Of a DNA stretch of 64,000 nucleotides, positions 1 through 9,395 are shown in pieces. The stretch is from Gemmatimonadota bacterium (GTDB lineage: Bacteria; Gemmatimonadota; Gemmatimonadetes; Gemmatimonadales; GWC2-71-9), in NCBI GenBank assembly GCA_003220935.1, contig QHTT01000066.1, positions 26,990 through 90,989 on the forward strand. The letters run 5' to 3'. Each line of letters starts with the position of its first letter. Position 1 is the stretch's first letter. Both the position numbers and the translations under genes were made by a program. The notes below the pieces were generated by a model. It worked only from the letters and a program-made list of their open reading frames with translations. It was not told where the DNA came from and did no database searches.

Positions 1-117
1 CCATCTCTATTGCGCGCCGCGAGTTAACTCGTTCTCAGCCGCTGCGGTGCGGTTCCGACCGCGTTCGCATTCGCAACAGCGGAAAACGGAGCTATGTTAG
101 CGGCGCGCGGTGAGACC

Positions 118-132
118 CCGGTTAGAAACCGG
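118..132. other. Short hairpin before the BTAD gene
   Basis: A perfect 6-bp inverted repeat (CCGGTT, loop AGA, AACCGG) ends 8 bases before the GTG start of the BTAD regulator. It could fold in the leader RNA and affect ribosome access. It may equally be chance in GC-rich DNA. The rest of bases 1-140 shows no gene or recognisable promoter. Confidence 0.3.
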
Positions 133-140
133 TCAAACGA

Positions 141-2949
141 GTGCGTGCGGTGCTGCAACTCAGGACCTTCGGCGGATTGTCGATTGAAGCGAACGGCGCT
201 CCTCTCACGGGAGCGGCCGTGCAGCGCAAGACGCTCGCCCTCCTCTCCCTCCTCGCCGCTGCGGGCAAGAATGGGGTGAGCCGGGACAAGCTGGTCGCCT
301 ACCTCTGGCCCGAGAGCGACGCCGAGCACAGCCGCAGTCTCCTCAAGCAAGCCTGCTACGCGCTGCGGCGCGATCTCCACGAGCCTGAGCTGTTCCTCGG
401 CACGACGGAGCTGCGCTTCAATCCCGAGGCCATTACAAGCGACATGCAGGTCTTCGAAGAGGCTCTGCGGGTGGGCGATCGCTCTCGCGCGGTGGAGGTA
501 TACTGCGCGCCGTTCCTCGACGGCTTCTATCTGAATGAAGCGGAGGAGTTCGAACGCTGGGTGGAGGACAAGCGTGCGCGCTTGGCGGAGCAAGCACGCG
601 ACGCGCTCGAGTCGCTCGCGACCGCCGCAGCGGCGAGCGGCGATGCCCGCGCAGCCGTCGCATGGTGGCGCCGCCTGACCGCGCTCGATCCGTTGAACTC
701 GCACGCGGCGGTGGGGCTCATGACCGCGCTCGCCGCGCTAGGCGAGCGGGGTGCGGCGATCGAGCACGGCCTCGCGCACGCCGCCTTCTTGCAGGCGGAG
801 CTCCATGCAGCACCTCCCAGCGCCGTGACCGAGCTCGTCGAGCGTCTGCGACACGGATCGGGTGACCTGGTGGTGAAGTCACGCGACCGACGAGCTGTGG
901 CCGGGCCCGAACCAGTGAAGCGCGAGACCCCGCCACGTCGGCGTCGCTCCGCACGTGCCGGCCTGATCACGGCGGGATCCCTGGTCCTCGTTGCAGCCGG
1001 AATTGCGGCGCTCAGCGTCGGAACGCACGGCTCCACCCCGGTCCTCGCCGTTGGCGCCATCCGCGACTACGCCGATACGGACGACGCCGCGCCGACAGTG
1101 GCCGAGATGCTCGCGACCAACCTCGCGCGCGTGCCCAGGTTGCACGTCCTCAGTACTGCGCGACTCTACGAGCTGCTCGGTTCTGTGAAGGGCCCCGCCC
1201 AGGAGAGTACGGAGATGACGCGGGTGGCGCGGGCGGCGCGAGCGAACCAGCTGCTGGAGGGCGCCTTGTATCGTCGTCCGGGGAACCGCCTACGGCTGGA
1301 GCTGCAACGGATCGACGTGCAGAGCGGAGTGGTGCTGGGAGCGTACGCCGTCGAGGGCAAAGATGCGTTCGCGGTGACCGACTCCGCCACGGCTGCCCTG
1401 GCCGCCAGCTTCGGGGTGAGCGCCGATACCATCCGCGTAGCCGACGTCACGACGCGCTCGTTCGCCGCGTATCGGCTGTACGTCGCAGGACTCCGGGCCC
1501 TGTACCGGGACGAGGACTCCCCGGGGGCGCTCCGAATGTTCGAGGCGGCGCTGGCCGAGGACTCGGGGTTCGCGATGGCCGCCTACTACGCTGGAGTGAT
1601 CGACCCGATCCTCTCGGGGCCCGAGTCGCACCTGGCCCAGGCGGTGCGCTTGGCGGCGTACGCCTCCGACCGCGAGCGCTTGCTCATTCGCGCGGCTTGG
1701 GCGCGGGAAGCGATGGATCCAGGCGACCTGGCGATCGCCGAGACACTGGCCATCCGCTACCCGGCGGAGCCGGACGGCCACTACTTCGAGGGAATCGCGC
1801 GGCGGGCTGCGCGGGGCGACGGTGCGGTGCCGGGGTTGCGAGGCGTTGGCGAATATCGTGACCGCGTACGGAATGGCCGACTCCCTTCCGGCGGCGGAGC
1901 GCGCAGCGCGCGAGTTTCTGGTGCTGCAGCCCCGTTCAACCGGGGCGCGGCTAGCGCTCGCGGTGACGCTCGAGCACGCCGGCCGCTTCGACGAGGCACT
2001 CACCGCGTACGACTCCGTCTTGCATCTGTCCCCAACTACGAGCGACAACATCTACTTCCGCGTACCGATGGCCACTCGCCGCGGCGACTTCGCTGAGGCT
2101 GACGCTCTGTTACGCCCGAACCAACGGCACGCAACCCCGGCGCAGCAGTGGGGAGCGTGGTGGTGGAGATCGACCAGCTTTCGTTATCAAGGAAGACTGA
2201 GAGAGGCCCTCGCTATCGCTCGGGAGATGCGTGCAGTGGAGTACGACTCTGTCACCTCGCCACCCAGACCTCCGTACAACGCGAGCCTGATTAGGGGCGC
2301 GGTTCTGCTGGAGATGGGCCATGCGCGGGAGGCCGCCGCGCTGTTTGACTCGCTCGCCACGTTCTACGCCCGCGATCGCCTGGTGGGCGGTCGATACGCA
2401 CGGTACCTCTGCTGGACCCTGACCCACCGCGCGAGCGCGCTCGCGGCTGCCGGGGACACGACCGTGCTCCAGCGTCTGGCGGACAGCCTCGAGGTGCTCG
2501 GCCCGCAGAGCTCGTACGGGCGGGACCGCCGGCTGCACCACCACGTGCGCGGCCTGCTCCTGCTCGCGCGGGGACGACCGGGGGAAGCAGCAGTGGAGTT
2601 CCGGGAGGCGGTGTTTTCCCCGACCTACGGCTACACCCGAACCAACCTCGAGCTAGCCCGCGCCCTGATGATAATCGGCCGGCCGCGCGATGCCGTGGCG
2701 GTTCTCCAGCCGGCCCTCCGCGGTCCCCTCGATGCGTCGAACCTGTATGTGACGCACACCGAGCTGCACGAAATGCTGGCCAGGGCCTTCGAGGCAGCCG
2801 GCGAAGGCGATAGCGCGGTCGCCCACTACCGCTGGGTGGTCCACGCCTGGCGCCGTGCCGACCCCGAATTCCAGCCGCGACGTGACTTCGCCCAGCGACG
2901 GCTCGCGGCGCTGGAAGCGAGGCTCGGCCTCGCGCGATCGGATCCCTGA
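141..2949 (+). pseudogene. BTAD/TPR transcriptional regulator, split by a frameshift
   Basis: This is a SARP/AfsR-like regulator: an N-terminal winged-helix and BTAD region (about residues 1-245, beginning with RTFGGLSIEANGAPL), one membrane segment (about 275-297), a middle domain resembling the TolB N-terminal region, then TPR-like helices. The first frame (GTG at 141) stays coherent to about 1800 and then turns into arginine-rich nonsense that stops at 2096. The TPR part resumes in another frame near 1822 (LANIVTAYGMADSLPAAER) and runs to 2949. Joined, the two give a protein of about 930 residues, normal for membrane-anchored BTAD regulators in this kind of genome. A single base change at 1800-1840 would repair it, so this is either a recent mutation or a sequencing or assembly error. 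Its targets are unknown. Confidence 0.75.
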
Positions 2950-3011
2950 CGCATTGAGGCTCCGAAGGCCCGCGCGTACCGCACGATTACGGAGCCACCG
3001 AGGCCGATCAC

Positions 3012-3335
3012 TCAGAGCTTCAGCAGCGCGATCACGGTTCCGAGCGTCCCCACCCAGAGCACGAGCGTGAGCCGAGCCAGCCGTCCCTCCGCCATGCCGA
3101 TGCGGGCGAGAAGGCCCCGTTCGAGCCGTGCCAGCCCGGTCTGGATCTCAGTGCGGAGCTCAGCCGCCCGTTGCTCGAGCTTCGCGTCGAACCGGGCGAA
3201 ATTGAGCTCGTTGAGATCTCGGAGCTCCTGCTTGTACGTGGCATCCACCGCGTTGAACCAGTTCACGAGCTCGTCAACGACCGCGTTTCCGAACTTGTCG
3301 TAGAATTGTTTCGACAGCTTCGCCGTGATCGGCAT
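3012..3335 (-). CDS. Small coiled-coil protein with C-terminal membrane anchor
   Basis: A protein of 107 residues starting MPITAKLSKQFYDKFG. I chose this ATG over one 33 bases upstream because the extra residues look non-coding. The middle is a long charged helix (LRDLNELNFARFDAKLEQR) that should form a coiled coil. The last 20 or so residues (LTLVLWVGTLGTVIALLKL) make one membrane segment. This layout recalls the LA_3696/DUF1640 group of small tail-anchored coiled-coil proteins. No enzymatic motif is visible and the function is unknown. It stands alone, converging with the BTAD gene. Confidence 0.7.
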   Translation of the reverse strand: MPITAKLSKQFYDKFGNAVVDELVNWFNAVDATYKQELRDLNELNFARFDAKLEQRAAELRTEIQTGLARLERGLLARIGMAEGRLARLTLVLWVGTLGTVIALLKL

Positions 3336-3442
3336 GCAAAGTCCCCAGGTCAATCTCGGCGATACCATAACCTACGCTCGGCACGGGACGGGAATCAAAT
3401 CCGTGCTGCCGGGGGCTTTTCCGCGCGATGAACGCGCTTTGC

Positions 3443-3460
3443 ACCGCCGTTCGCGGCGGT
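3443..3460 (-). terminator. GC-rich hairpin downstream of the nickel transporter
   Basis: A perfect 7-bp stem (ACCGCCG / CGGCGGT) closes a four-base loop, 16 bases past the stop codon of the minus-strand NicO gene. No T-run follows, so it is only a candidate terminator or RNA-stabilising hairpin. Confidence 0.35.
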
Positions 3461-3475
3461 TCACCAACTCATCTC

Positions 3476-4174
3476 TTAGAACCGCGACGCTACCCTCCCC
3501 GCCAGCACGACCCCCACCAGCACGCTCGCCGCCGCCGAGCCGAGGTGCAGCAGCGTCGCCCATTTCGCCCCCTGCCCCGACGCGAGCCGCACCAACCCCG
3601 CGAGCGAGAACGACACCAGCAGCATCCCGATCATCGTCCCGCTCGCGAACGCGACGAAGTAGGCGAGCTGCGCGGCGCGCGTCGGCGCCGCGGCGATGAG
3701 CAGGACGAGTATTGCCGCGCTCCCGGCGAGCCCGTGCAGCAGCCCGAACCCGAGCGAGCGCCGCGCGTCACCCCGTGGGTGTTGATGCACGTGGGCCGCG
3801 CCGTGGGCGTGGCTGTGCAGATGGAGATGAGGGGCACCGTCACTGTGCGTGTGCACGTGCAGGTGCCAGCGCCCGCGCGCGTACCGCAGGAGCACGGATC
3901 CGCCGAGGCCGATCAGGAGCAGCGCGACGAGGAAGTCGGCGGCTGGCCAGAGCCGGTCGGGCAGATGGAGCCCGAACAGCATGATCACCGCTACCACCAC
4001 GCCGACACTCGCCGTGTGCCCGAGCGCCCATGCGAGCCCGAGCCGACAGGCATCGAGCAGGCGACCCTGTCGGGTGGCGAGCGTCGACACCGCAGCGAGG
4101 TGGTCGGGCTCGAACGCGTGACGGAATCCGAGCAGCAGGCCGAGGCCCGCGAGAGCGAGAAGGCTGGGACTCAT
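3476..4174 (-). CDS. NicO/HupE-type nickel or cobalt transporter
   Basis: A 232-residue integral membrane protein. Near its N-terminus it carries the signature HAFEPDHLAAV (the HAxxxDH pattern that binds Ni2+/Co2+ in NiCoT/NicO carriers), and later TASVGVVVAVIMLFGL and a second histidine motif, GLLHGLAGSA. A cytosolic or periplasmic loop at about residues 100-135 is strikingly histidine-rich (HLHVHTHSDGAPHLHLHSHA), typical of metal-handling loops. I start at the ATG at 4174 rather than the TTG 12 bases upstream. It diverges from the M28 peptidase with under 40 bp between starts. The exact metal cannot be read from sequence. Confidence 0.85.
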   Translation of the reverse strand: MSPSLLALAGLGLLLGFRHAFEPDHLAAVSTLATRQGRLLDACRLGLAWALGHTASVGVVVAVIMLFGLHLPDRLWPAADFLVALLLIGLGGSVLLRYARGRWHLHVHTHSDGAPHLHLHSHAHGAAHVHQHPRGDARRSLGFGLLHGLAGSAAILVLLIAAAPTRAAQLAYFVAFASGTMIGMLLVSFSLAGLVRLASGQGAKWATLLHLGSAAASVLVGVVLAGRVASRF

Positions 4175-4211
4175 GGCGGCCCGCAATTTAGCCTATTCTA
4201 TATGAAGAAAC

Positions 4212-6077
4212 ATGGAACCCGGCCTGATCGCAGCTTCCGAACGGCGGGCGCTCGATGCGGTGCACGCGCGCTACGCTCCCGTGAACGACCGGGTCGCCGC
4301 CATCCTCGAAAACATCCGCAGCGACTGCCGCCAGCTCGCCTCCGAAACCCGCAACCGCGGCAACGAGCGCCAGGTGGAGGAGTTCATCGCCCGGCTCTCC
4401 GCCGAGGTCGGCAACCGGGCCTACGAGGTCAGCCGCCGGGGGGGCCGGGAGCCCGTCGGCCCCGAGGACGCGCGCCGCTGGGAGGCCGCCTGCCGCCGCA
4501 ACGACGCCCCGTGCGTCGTCATCGAGCGCCAGCGCCTTTCCGCGCTCGCGGTCCGTACGACCCGCTGGAACTACTTGTTCACCGTGCCGGGCGCGAGCGA
4601 GGACCGCGTCGTCCTGGTGGCGCACTACGACACCTGGCGCGGTCCCGGCGCGGACGACAACACGACCGGCGAAGAGATCCTCAAGCAGTACCTCCTCGCC
4701 GACTTGCGCGCCGGCCGCCGGCCCGCGCTGACCCACACCTACTTCATGGCCGGCTCCGAGGAGTGCGGGCTGGTCGGGCTCACGTCTCAGATCCTGCTCG
4801 CGCTCGGCCTGCAGGCCGCGAATCTGGCGCTCACGCAGCAGGACTGGCTGTACGGCGCCCTCGCGGTCGCGCTGGCACCGCTCGCCAGCTACCGCTTCGG
4901 CGTCTCGGGGTCGCGCGAGTACGTGAAGACACTCTCGGCCGACGAGCTGCGCCGCATCCGGGGGGTGGTGTCCATCGACTCGGTGGGCGACGGTCGGCTG
5001 TACATCCCCCGCGGCACGATGGGCGCAGACTTTCTGCATGTCTTGATTCCATTTGGAGACTACGACTCGATCAACGACCTGCTGGAGGAGGCAGCCCATC
5101 TGCACGGCATCAAGTACAACAACTTTCTCGCGGGCGGCACCACCGACCACGTGTCGTTCCTGGAGGTGAACAACGGGCTGTGGAGCCGGGCGCGCGATGT
5201 GGTGCGCCGCGCCGCCGCGCGCCTGACGGGCCGCCGCTACACGCCGCCGCTCCGCATCCCCGCCACCGCGCTCGTGGCGATGGTGCCCGGGAAGGCGTCG
5301 CCGATCGTGTTCGGGGGCAAGATTCACACGCCCCGCGACACGCCCGACCGGGTGTACCCCGAGCCGCTGCGCGAAACCCTCCTGATCCTCGATTATTTTT
5401 TTCACCGCCTCGAAGGAGGCACGCGCGTGGGCGAGCCGCGCTTCCTCGACGAGTTCCACTACGCGCGGCTGTACCGTGCGGGCGACGGACACCTCCTCGC
5501 GCTGAAGGATGCCGTCGAGCACAACCGTCGCAACGTGAACGGCGTGTACCGGGTGAAGGCAACGATCGACGGCGCGCGCGCCGTGGCCCACGTTCAAGAG
5601 ATGGTGGGGTGGGGCGTGGAGACGCGGCTGCGCGACCAGGTCGCCGACACGTGCGCCCGGCTGGGCCTCTCCTGGGAACGGGAGCGCATCGCCCAGCTCG
5701 AGGTCATCGGGGACGGCACACGGCTGCACTTCGCCCGCAAGCTCGGGCCATGGCGGCGGCTCGCACAGCTCTACCACCGCGCTGTCGCCGCCTGCCAGGC
5801 GGTCGTGCGCCGCTTCATCTTCGTCACGTTCTTTGTGCTGGCGTACGTGCTGGCGCAGGCGTTCGGCTGGGCGTTCGACGTGGCGTTCGACCTGTCCCCG
5901 CGCTTCGCGATCTGGGTCGCGAGCCACACCACCGTGACGCTGGTCGCAGTGGTGGTGACCGAGCTCGCGATCCTACTCTACCTGATGGCGCGGCGCATAC
6001 CTACGTGGATAGACAACGGGTACAGGCACGAGAACAGGGCCGACAATTTGGGGAGTTTAAGACGCGTGCGGGAATAG
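4212..6077 (+). CDS. M28-family zinc peptidase with C-terminal membrane segments
   Basis: A 621-residue protein. Its peptidase core shows the M28 metal-ligand pattern: HYDTWRGPGADDNTTG (His and bridging Asp), AGSEECGLVG (catalytic Glu and ligand Glu), SIDSVGDGRL (Asp) and GGTTDHVSF (last His). Members remove N-terminal amino acids or act on other amide bonds with two zinc ions. Between the Glu motif and the Asp motif lies a hydrophobic insert of about 45 residues. The C-terminus has two likely membrane segments at about residues 534-556 and 573-595. No signal peptide is visible, so the side of the membrane on which it works is uncertain. Substrate unknown. Confidence 0.8.
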   Translation: MEPGLIAASERRALDAVHARYAPVNDRVAAILENIRSDCRQLASETRNRGNERQVEEFIARLSAEVGNRAYEVSRRGGREPVGPEDARRWEAACRRNDAPCVVIERQRLSALAVRTTRWNYLFTVPGASEDRVVLVAHYDTWRGPGADDNTTGEEILKQYLLADLRAGRRPALTHTYFMAGSEECGLVGLTSQILLALGLQAANLALTQQDWLYGALAVALAPLASYRFGVSGSREYVKTLSADELRRIRGVVSIDSVGDGRLYIPRGTMGADFLHVLIPFGDYDSINDLLEEAAHLHGIKYNNFLAGGTTDHVSFLEVNNGLWSRARDVVRRAAARLTGRRYTPPLRIPATALVAMVPGKASPIVFGGKIHTPRDTPDRVYPEPLRETLLILDYFFHRLEGGTRVGEPRFLDEFHYARLYRAGDGHLLALKDAVEHNRRNVNGVYRVKATIDGARAVAHVQEMVGWGVETRLRDQVADTCARLGLSWERERIAQLEVIGDGTRLHFARKLGPWRRLAQLYHRAVAACQAVVRRFIFVTFFVLAYVLAQAFGWAFDVAFDLSPRFAIWVASHTTVTLVAVVVTELAILLYLMARRIPTWIDNGYRHENRADNLGSLRRVRE

Positions 6078-6216
6078 ACGATGAGGGAGACGCCAAGGTG
6101 CCGAGACGCTGAGTGGATGTGAGGCGTAAGACGATAGGCGAGACCTATTTACTGACCCCTAGGATCCGCTCGGCGTATCTGCGACGCGGCGTCTTGCTTG
6201 CCGGCGCGTTCCCTGC

Positions 6217-6246
6217 AACAACCTTTTGACCCCTAAGCCCTATCAA
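6217..6246 (+). promoter_or_regulatory. Candidate ECF-type promoter of the sigma operon
   Basis: The run GCAACAACCTTTTGACC lies about 25-40 bases upstream of the sigma-factor ATG. It resembles the AAC-containing -35 elements that ECF sigma factors recognise, which would fit autoregulation. The matching -10 element is not clear, and the distance to the start codon is short. Confidence 0.3.
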
Positions 6247-6255
6247 ATCGGGCAC

Positions 6256-6858
6256 ATGGAGCTCACCAGTCCCGGGGTGACGACACTGCGACGAGATCCG
6301 GACCAGGCGGCGACGGGCGCGGGGGGCGCGGGGGGCGGGGGGGACGCGGAAACAGCCGATGTGGCGCTCGCCGCCAGTGGCGACGGGCGCGCGTTCGAGC
6401 GGCTGTACCGGGGCCACGTGGCCCGAGTGCACAGCCTGGCGCGGCGCATGATCGGCCCGGAGGCGGCCGACGACGTCACCCAGGACGTGTTCGTCCGGGC
6501 TTGGACCAAGCTCGCGACGTTCCGCGGCGAGGCGGCGTTCGGCACCTGGCTCCACCGGCTGGCGATCAACGTGATCCTGGCGCGCCGCACGTCGCTCGGC
6601 ACGGAGCGCGGGCGGTATCACGACGGGGAGGACGTGTTGGACGCGGTGCCGAGCCGCCCTGTCGCGAACGAGCTGTCGCTCGATTTCCAGGAGGCGATCG
6701 GCCGGCTCCCCGACGGCGCGCGCGAGGTGTTCGTGCTGCACGACATGGAGGGCTATAAGCACGACGAGATCGCGGACATGCTCGGCATCGTGCCCGGTAC
6801 TTCGAAATCGCAGCTGCATCACGCACGGATGGCGTTGAGGAAGCACCTCGATCGATGA
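6256..6858 (+). CDS. ECF RNA polymerase sigma factor (sigma-70 family)
   Basis: A 200-residue ECF sigma factor. Region 2 is RAFERLYRGHVARVHSLARR with DVTQDVFVRAW (promoter melting and core binding). Region 4 ends with YKHDEIADMLGIVPGTSKSQ, the helix-turn-helix that reads the -35 element. I use the ATG at 6256 rather than a TTG 30 bases upstream. The N-terminus holds a glycine tract (TGAGGAGGGGD) encoded by an impure G-rich repeat at about 6318-6346. The anti-sigma gene follows after 13 bases, so the two form a classic switch. The two DUF4097 genes behind it are the likely regulated output. Confidence 0.92.
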   Translation: MELTSPGVTTLRRDPDQAATGAGGAGGGGDAETADVALAASGDGRAFERLYRGHVARVHSLARRMIGPEAADDVTQDVFVRAWTKLATFRGEAAFGTWLHRLAINVILARRTSLGTERGRYHDGEDVLDAVPSRPVANELSLDFQEAIGRLPDGAREVFVLHDMEGYKHDEIADMLGIVPGTSKSQLHHARMALRKHLDR

Positions 6859-6871
6859 GGGTGGAGGCATC

Positions 6872-7567
6872 ATGAAAGACCAATGGACTGATCGGCTGTC
6901 CGGCTACCTCGACGGTGATCTGGGCGTGGCCGAGCGGGGCGCGCTCGAGGCTCATCTCGCCGGCTGCCCGGCGTGCGAGGCCACGCTGGACGAGCTGCGC
7001 CGAGTGGTGGCGCGCGCGCAGGCGCTCGAAGACCAGCCGCCGGCGACCGACCTGTGGCCCGCCATCGCGGAGCAGATCGGGGTGTCATCGGGCGCGCACC
7101 GCGTGGTGAGTCTCGCGGCGCACCGCGCCCGCCGCCGCGTCTCGCTCACGGTGGCGCAGCTCGCGGCGGCTGCCGCCGTACTGCTGCTGCTCGGCTCGGG
7201 CGGCGCCTACCTGGCGCTGCACCGCTCGACGCAGGACAACCGCCCGCTTGCGCGGCGCCAAACCGGCATCGAGCCGGTTACTGGCACGATCGGGTGGGTG
7301 CAGAAGACGAGTGCCAGCTACGACTCCGCCGTCGCCGAGCTGCAGGGCGCCCTGGAGCAGGGGCGCAACAGCGGCCGGCTCGACAGCGCTACCGTGCGCG
7401 TGCTCACCCAGAGCCTGGTGACGATCGACTCCGCGATCGTGCAGGCGCGACGGGCGCTCGCGGCCGATCCCGGCAGCGCCTATCTGAATCAACACCTCGC
7501 CGACACCATGCGGCGCAAGCTGGAGCTGCTGCGGCGCGCCAACACGCTCGTGCCGGCCAGGACTTAG
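6872..7567 (+). CDS. Membrane anti-sigma factor with zinc-finger (ZAS) domain
   Basis: A 231-residue protein. The N-terminal domain carries the HxxxCxxC zinc motif (HLAGCPAC, about residues 28-35) typical of anti-sigma factors that hold ECF sigma factors inactive. One membrane segment follows at about residues 92-115 (LAAAAAVLLLLGSGGAYLAL), then an extracytoplasmic domain of about 115 residues, mostly helical, with no recognised sensor fold. A good ribosome binding site (GGAGG) precedes the ATG. It probably senses envelope conditions and releases the neighbouring sigma factor. Confidence 0.9.
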   Translation: MKDQWTDRLSGYLDGDLGVAERGALEAHLAGCPACEATLDELRRVVARAQALEDQPPATDLWPAIAEQIGVSSGAHRVVSLAAHRARRRVSLTVAQLAAAAAVLLLLGSGGAYLALHRSTQDNRPLARRQTGIEPVTGTIGWVQKTSASYDSAVAELQGALEQGRNSGRLDSATVRVLTQSLVTIDSAIVQARRALAADPGSAYLNQHLADTMRRKLELLRRANTLVPART

Positions 7568-7580
7568 GGGGAAAGACATC

Positions 7581-8459
7581 GTGCTCTTGAACGTCGCGGC
7601 CGTCATCACGCTGGTTGTGACCCAGCAGACCGATACGACCGTGCCCGTCCGGCCAGGCATGCGGCTCGACGTCGACAACTTCGGCGGCGAGATCGTGGTG
7701 CGGGCCTGGAACCAGAACGCCGTGCGCGTGCAGGCGACGCACTCGAGTCGCGACCGCATCGATGTCGGGGTCGGGAGCTCGACCGTGAGCGTGAAGGCCG
7801 AGAGCCGGCGCGGCCTGGCGCAAATGGTGGAGTACCAGATCAGTGCTCCCACCTGGATGGAAATGAATTTGCACGGCGTCTCTACCGACATCGAGGTGGA
7901 CGGCGCGCAGGCTGGTGTCACCGCCGAGACGGTGAACGGCGAAGTCAAAGTGCGCGGTGGCAGCGGGCAGCTGTCCCTCAAGTCGGTGCAGGGAGCGGTG
8001 ACGCTGCAGAACGCCAAGGGGCACATCGACGTCTATACGGTGAACGAGGAGGTGACCCTGGAGAACGTGAGCGGCGACGTCACGGCTGAAACCGTGAGCG
8101 GCGACATCTCGTTGGGGGGGATCGAGTCCGCGAGCGTCGAGGTCAGCACCGTGAGCGGCGACGTCCACTACGACGGCACCATCAAGGACGGCGGCCACTA
8201 CCGATTCGCTACGCACAACGGCGACGTATCGGTGAGCGTTCCGGAGCGGGCCAACGTGACCGTGTCGGTGGCGACGTTCAACGGCGATTTCGACTCCTGC
8301 TTCCCCGTGAGCGTCACTAACACGAGCAAGCACCGATTCAGCTTCACGATCGGATCCGGTAGCGCCCGGGCCGAGCTCGAGACGTTCAACGGCGACATCA
8401 AACTGTGCCGACCCGGGCAGCTGCACGACAAGCGCCACAACGACCAGGAGGACCACTGA
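7581..8459 (+). CDS. DUF4097 beta-strand repeat protein (first copy)
   Basis: A 292-residue protein built from repeating short beta strands with motifs such as ETVNGEVKVRGG, ETVSGDISLGG and TVSGDVHYDG, the hallmark of the DUF4097 family, which is predicted to form a beta-helix-like fold. The start is GTG after the strong ribosome site AGGGGGAAAG. The first 15 residues are hydrophobic, but a clear signal cleavage site is missing. DUF4097 proteins are common behind sigma/anti-sigma pairs and are thought to act at the envelope. No enzymatic residues are visible. Confidence 0.8.
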   Translation: MLLNVAAVITLVVTQQTDTTVPVRPGMRLDVDNFGGEIVVRAWNQNAVRVQATHSSRDRIDVGVGSSTVSVKAESRRGLAQMVEYQISAPTWMEMNLHGVSTDIEVDGAQAGVTAETVNGEVKVRGGSGQLSLKSVQGAVTLQNAKGHIDVYTVNEEVTLENVSGDVTAETVSGDISLGGIESASVEVSTVSGDVHYDGTIKDGGHYRFATHNGDVSVSVPERANVTVSVATFNGDFDSCFPVSVTNTSKHRFSFTIGSGSARAELETFNGDIKLCRPGQLHDKRHNDQEDH

Positions 8460-8461
8460 CC

Positions 8462-9244
8462 ATGCGTGCCATCTCGCTCGCCGCCAGCGTGCTGCTCGCG
8501 GCTGGCGTCCGGCCTGTCGCGGCCCAGGGGGAGTTCCATTGGAGCGGCCGACTCGCGAGCGGCAAGCGGTTGGAGATCAAGGGTGTGAACGGGGATATCC
8601 ACGCCGTCGGCGTGGCTGGCGGCCAGATCGATGTTACGGGCACAAAGCACGCGCGTCGCAGCGATCCCGCGTCCGTCGAGATCAAGGTCGTGGAGTCGAA
8701 CGACGGCGTGACCATCTGCGCCGTCTATCCCACGCCGCGCCACGCGCGGCAGGACAACGAGTGCACGCCGGGCGATCACTGGTCCTCGAGTACCGAGGAC
8801 AACGACGTGGCAGTGGACTTCGAGGTGCGCGTCCCGGCGGGCGTCAAGTTCTACGGGCACACCGTCAACGGCGAGGTGGAAGCGGAACATCTCGGCGCCG
8901 ACGTGTGGGCCTACACGGTGAACGGCAGCGTACGCGTATCCACCACCGGGTACGCCGAAGCGACGACGGTGAACGGATCGATCGCGGCCGCGTTGGGGCG
9001 GGCGGACTGGTCGGATGAGCTCGAGTTCCGCACCGTGAACGGCGGCATCACGCTCGACCTGCCCGCGACGTTCAGCGCCGAAATCCGGGCGGAGACCGTG
9101 AACGGCGACCTGGTGACGGACTTTCCGCTCACGGTCACCGGCAAGTTCGGACCCCGGCACATGCACGGGACGATCGGCAATGGCGGACGCCAGCTTTCCC
9201 TCACGACCGTCAACGGGAGCATTAGGCTGCGCAAGGCCACGTGA
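8462..9244 (+). CDS. DUF4097 beta-strand repeat protein (second copy, exported)
   Basis: A 260-residue paralog of the gene before it, starting 2 bases after that gene's stop codon with AGGAGG well placed upstream. It has a clear signal peptide (SLAASVLLAAGVRPVAAQ). The mature part repeats the TVNG motif many times (HTVNGEVEAEHL, YTVNGSVRVST, TTVNGSIAAA, RTVNGGITLD, ETVNGDLVTD, TTVNGSIRLR). It probably lies in the periplasm or on the outer surface and is made together with the sigma and anti-sigma factors. Molecular role unknown. Confidence 0.82.
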   Translation: MRAISLAASVLLAAGVRPVAAQGEFHWSGRLASGKRLEIKGVNGDIHAVGVAGGQIDVTGTKHARRSDPASVEIKVVESNDGVTICAVYPTPRHARQDNECTPGDHWSSSTEDNDVAVDFEVRVPAGVKFYGHTVNGEVEAEHLGADVWAYTVNGSVRVSTTGYAEATTVNGSIAAALGRADWSDELEFRTVNGGITLDLPATFSAEIRAETVNGDLVTDFPLTVTGKFGPRHMHGTIGNGGRQLSLTTVNGSIRLRKAT

Positions 9245-9257
9245 ACGGTGACGTCTC

Positions 9258-9288
9258 GGTAGGGGGCGCAGCATGCTGCGCCCCTACC
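9258..9288. repeat. 31-bp palindromic repeat, copy 1
   Basis: A near-perfect palindrome, GGTAGGGG-G-CGCAGCA followed by TGCTGCGCCCCTACC, with only one extra G in the left arm. A second copy lies at 17023-17052. It begins 14 bases after the second DUF4097 stop codon, so as RNA it could act as a terminator or 3' stabiliser. The sequence-level conservation of two distant copies points to a REP-like dispersed family. Confidence 0.75.
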
Positions 9289-9395
9289 ACGCCCGCACAC
9301 TCGTTTTCGCATTAATCCGGCCCCACCTGCAACAGCCCGGTACCTAATCCTTAGGCTCTGTGACGTAGCGTAGCCCCGTCTTCGGTAAGGGGCCC

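Noticed and set aside
24-704. Long minus-strand reading frame over the start of the BTAD gene
   Set aside because: It mirrors the plus-strand coding region. In GC-rich DNA opposite frames stay open by codon bias. No family signature is visible.
1800-1830. Programmed frameshift in the BTAD gene
   Set aside because: No slippery heptamer of the X XXY YYZ type or strong downstream pseudoknot is evident; a mutation or sequencing error is simpler.
3379-3404. T-arm-like sequence (GGAATCAAATCC) suggesting a tRNA
   Set aside because: No anticodon or D arm and no acceptor stem can be built around it.
4188-5927. 579-residue minus-strand frame opposite the M28 peptidase
   Set aside because: Composition is His/Val/Arg-rich nonsense, while the plus strand has a clear peptidase with all metal ligands.
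9258-9288. Palindromes as ends of an insertion sequence
   Set aside because: No transposase lies between or next to the copies and no target-site duplication is seen; they fit a REP-like repeat better.
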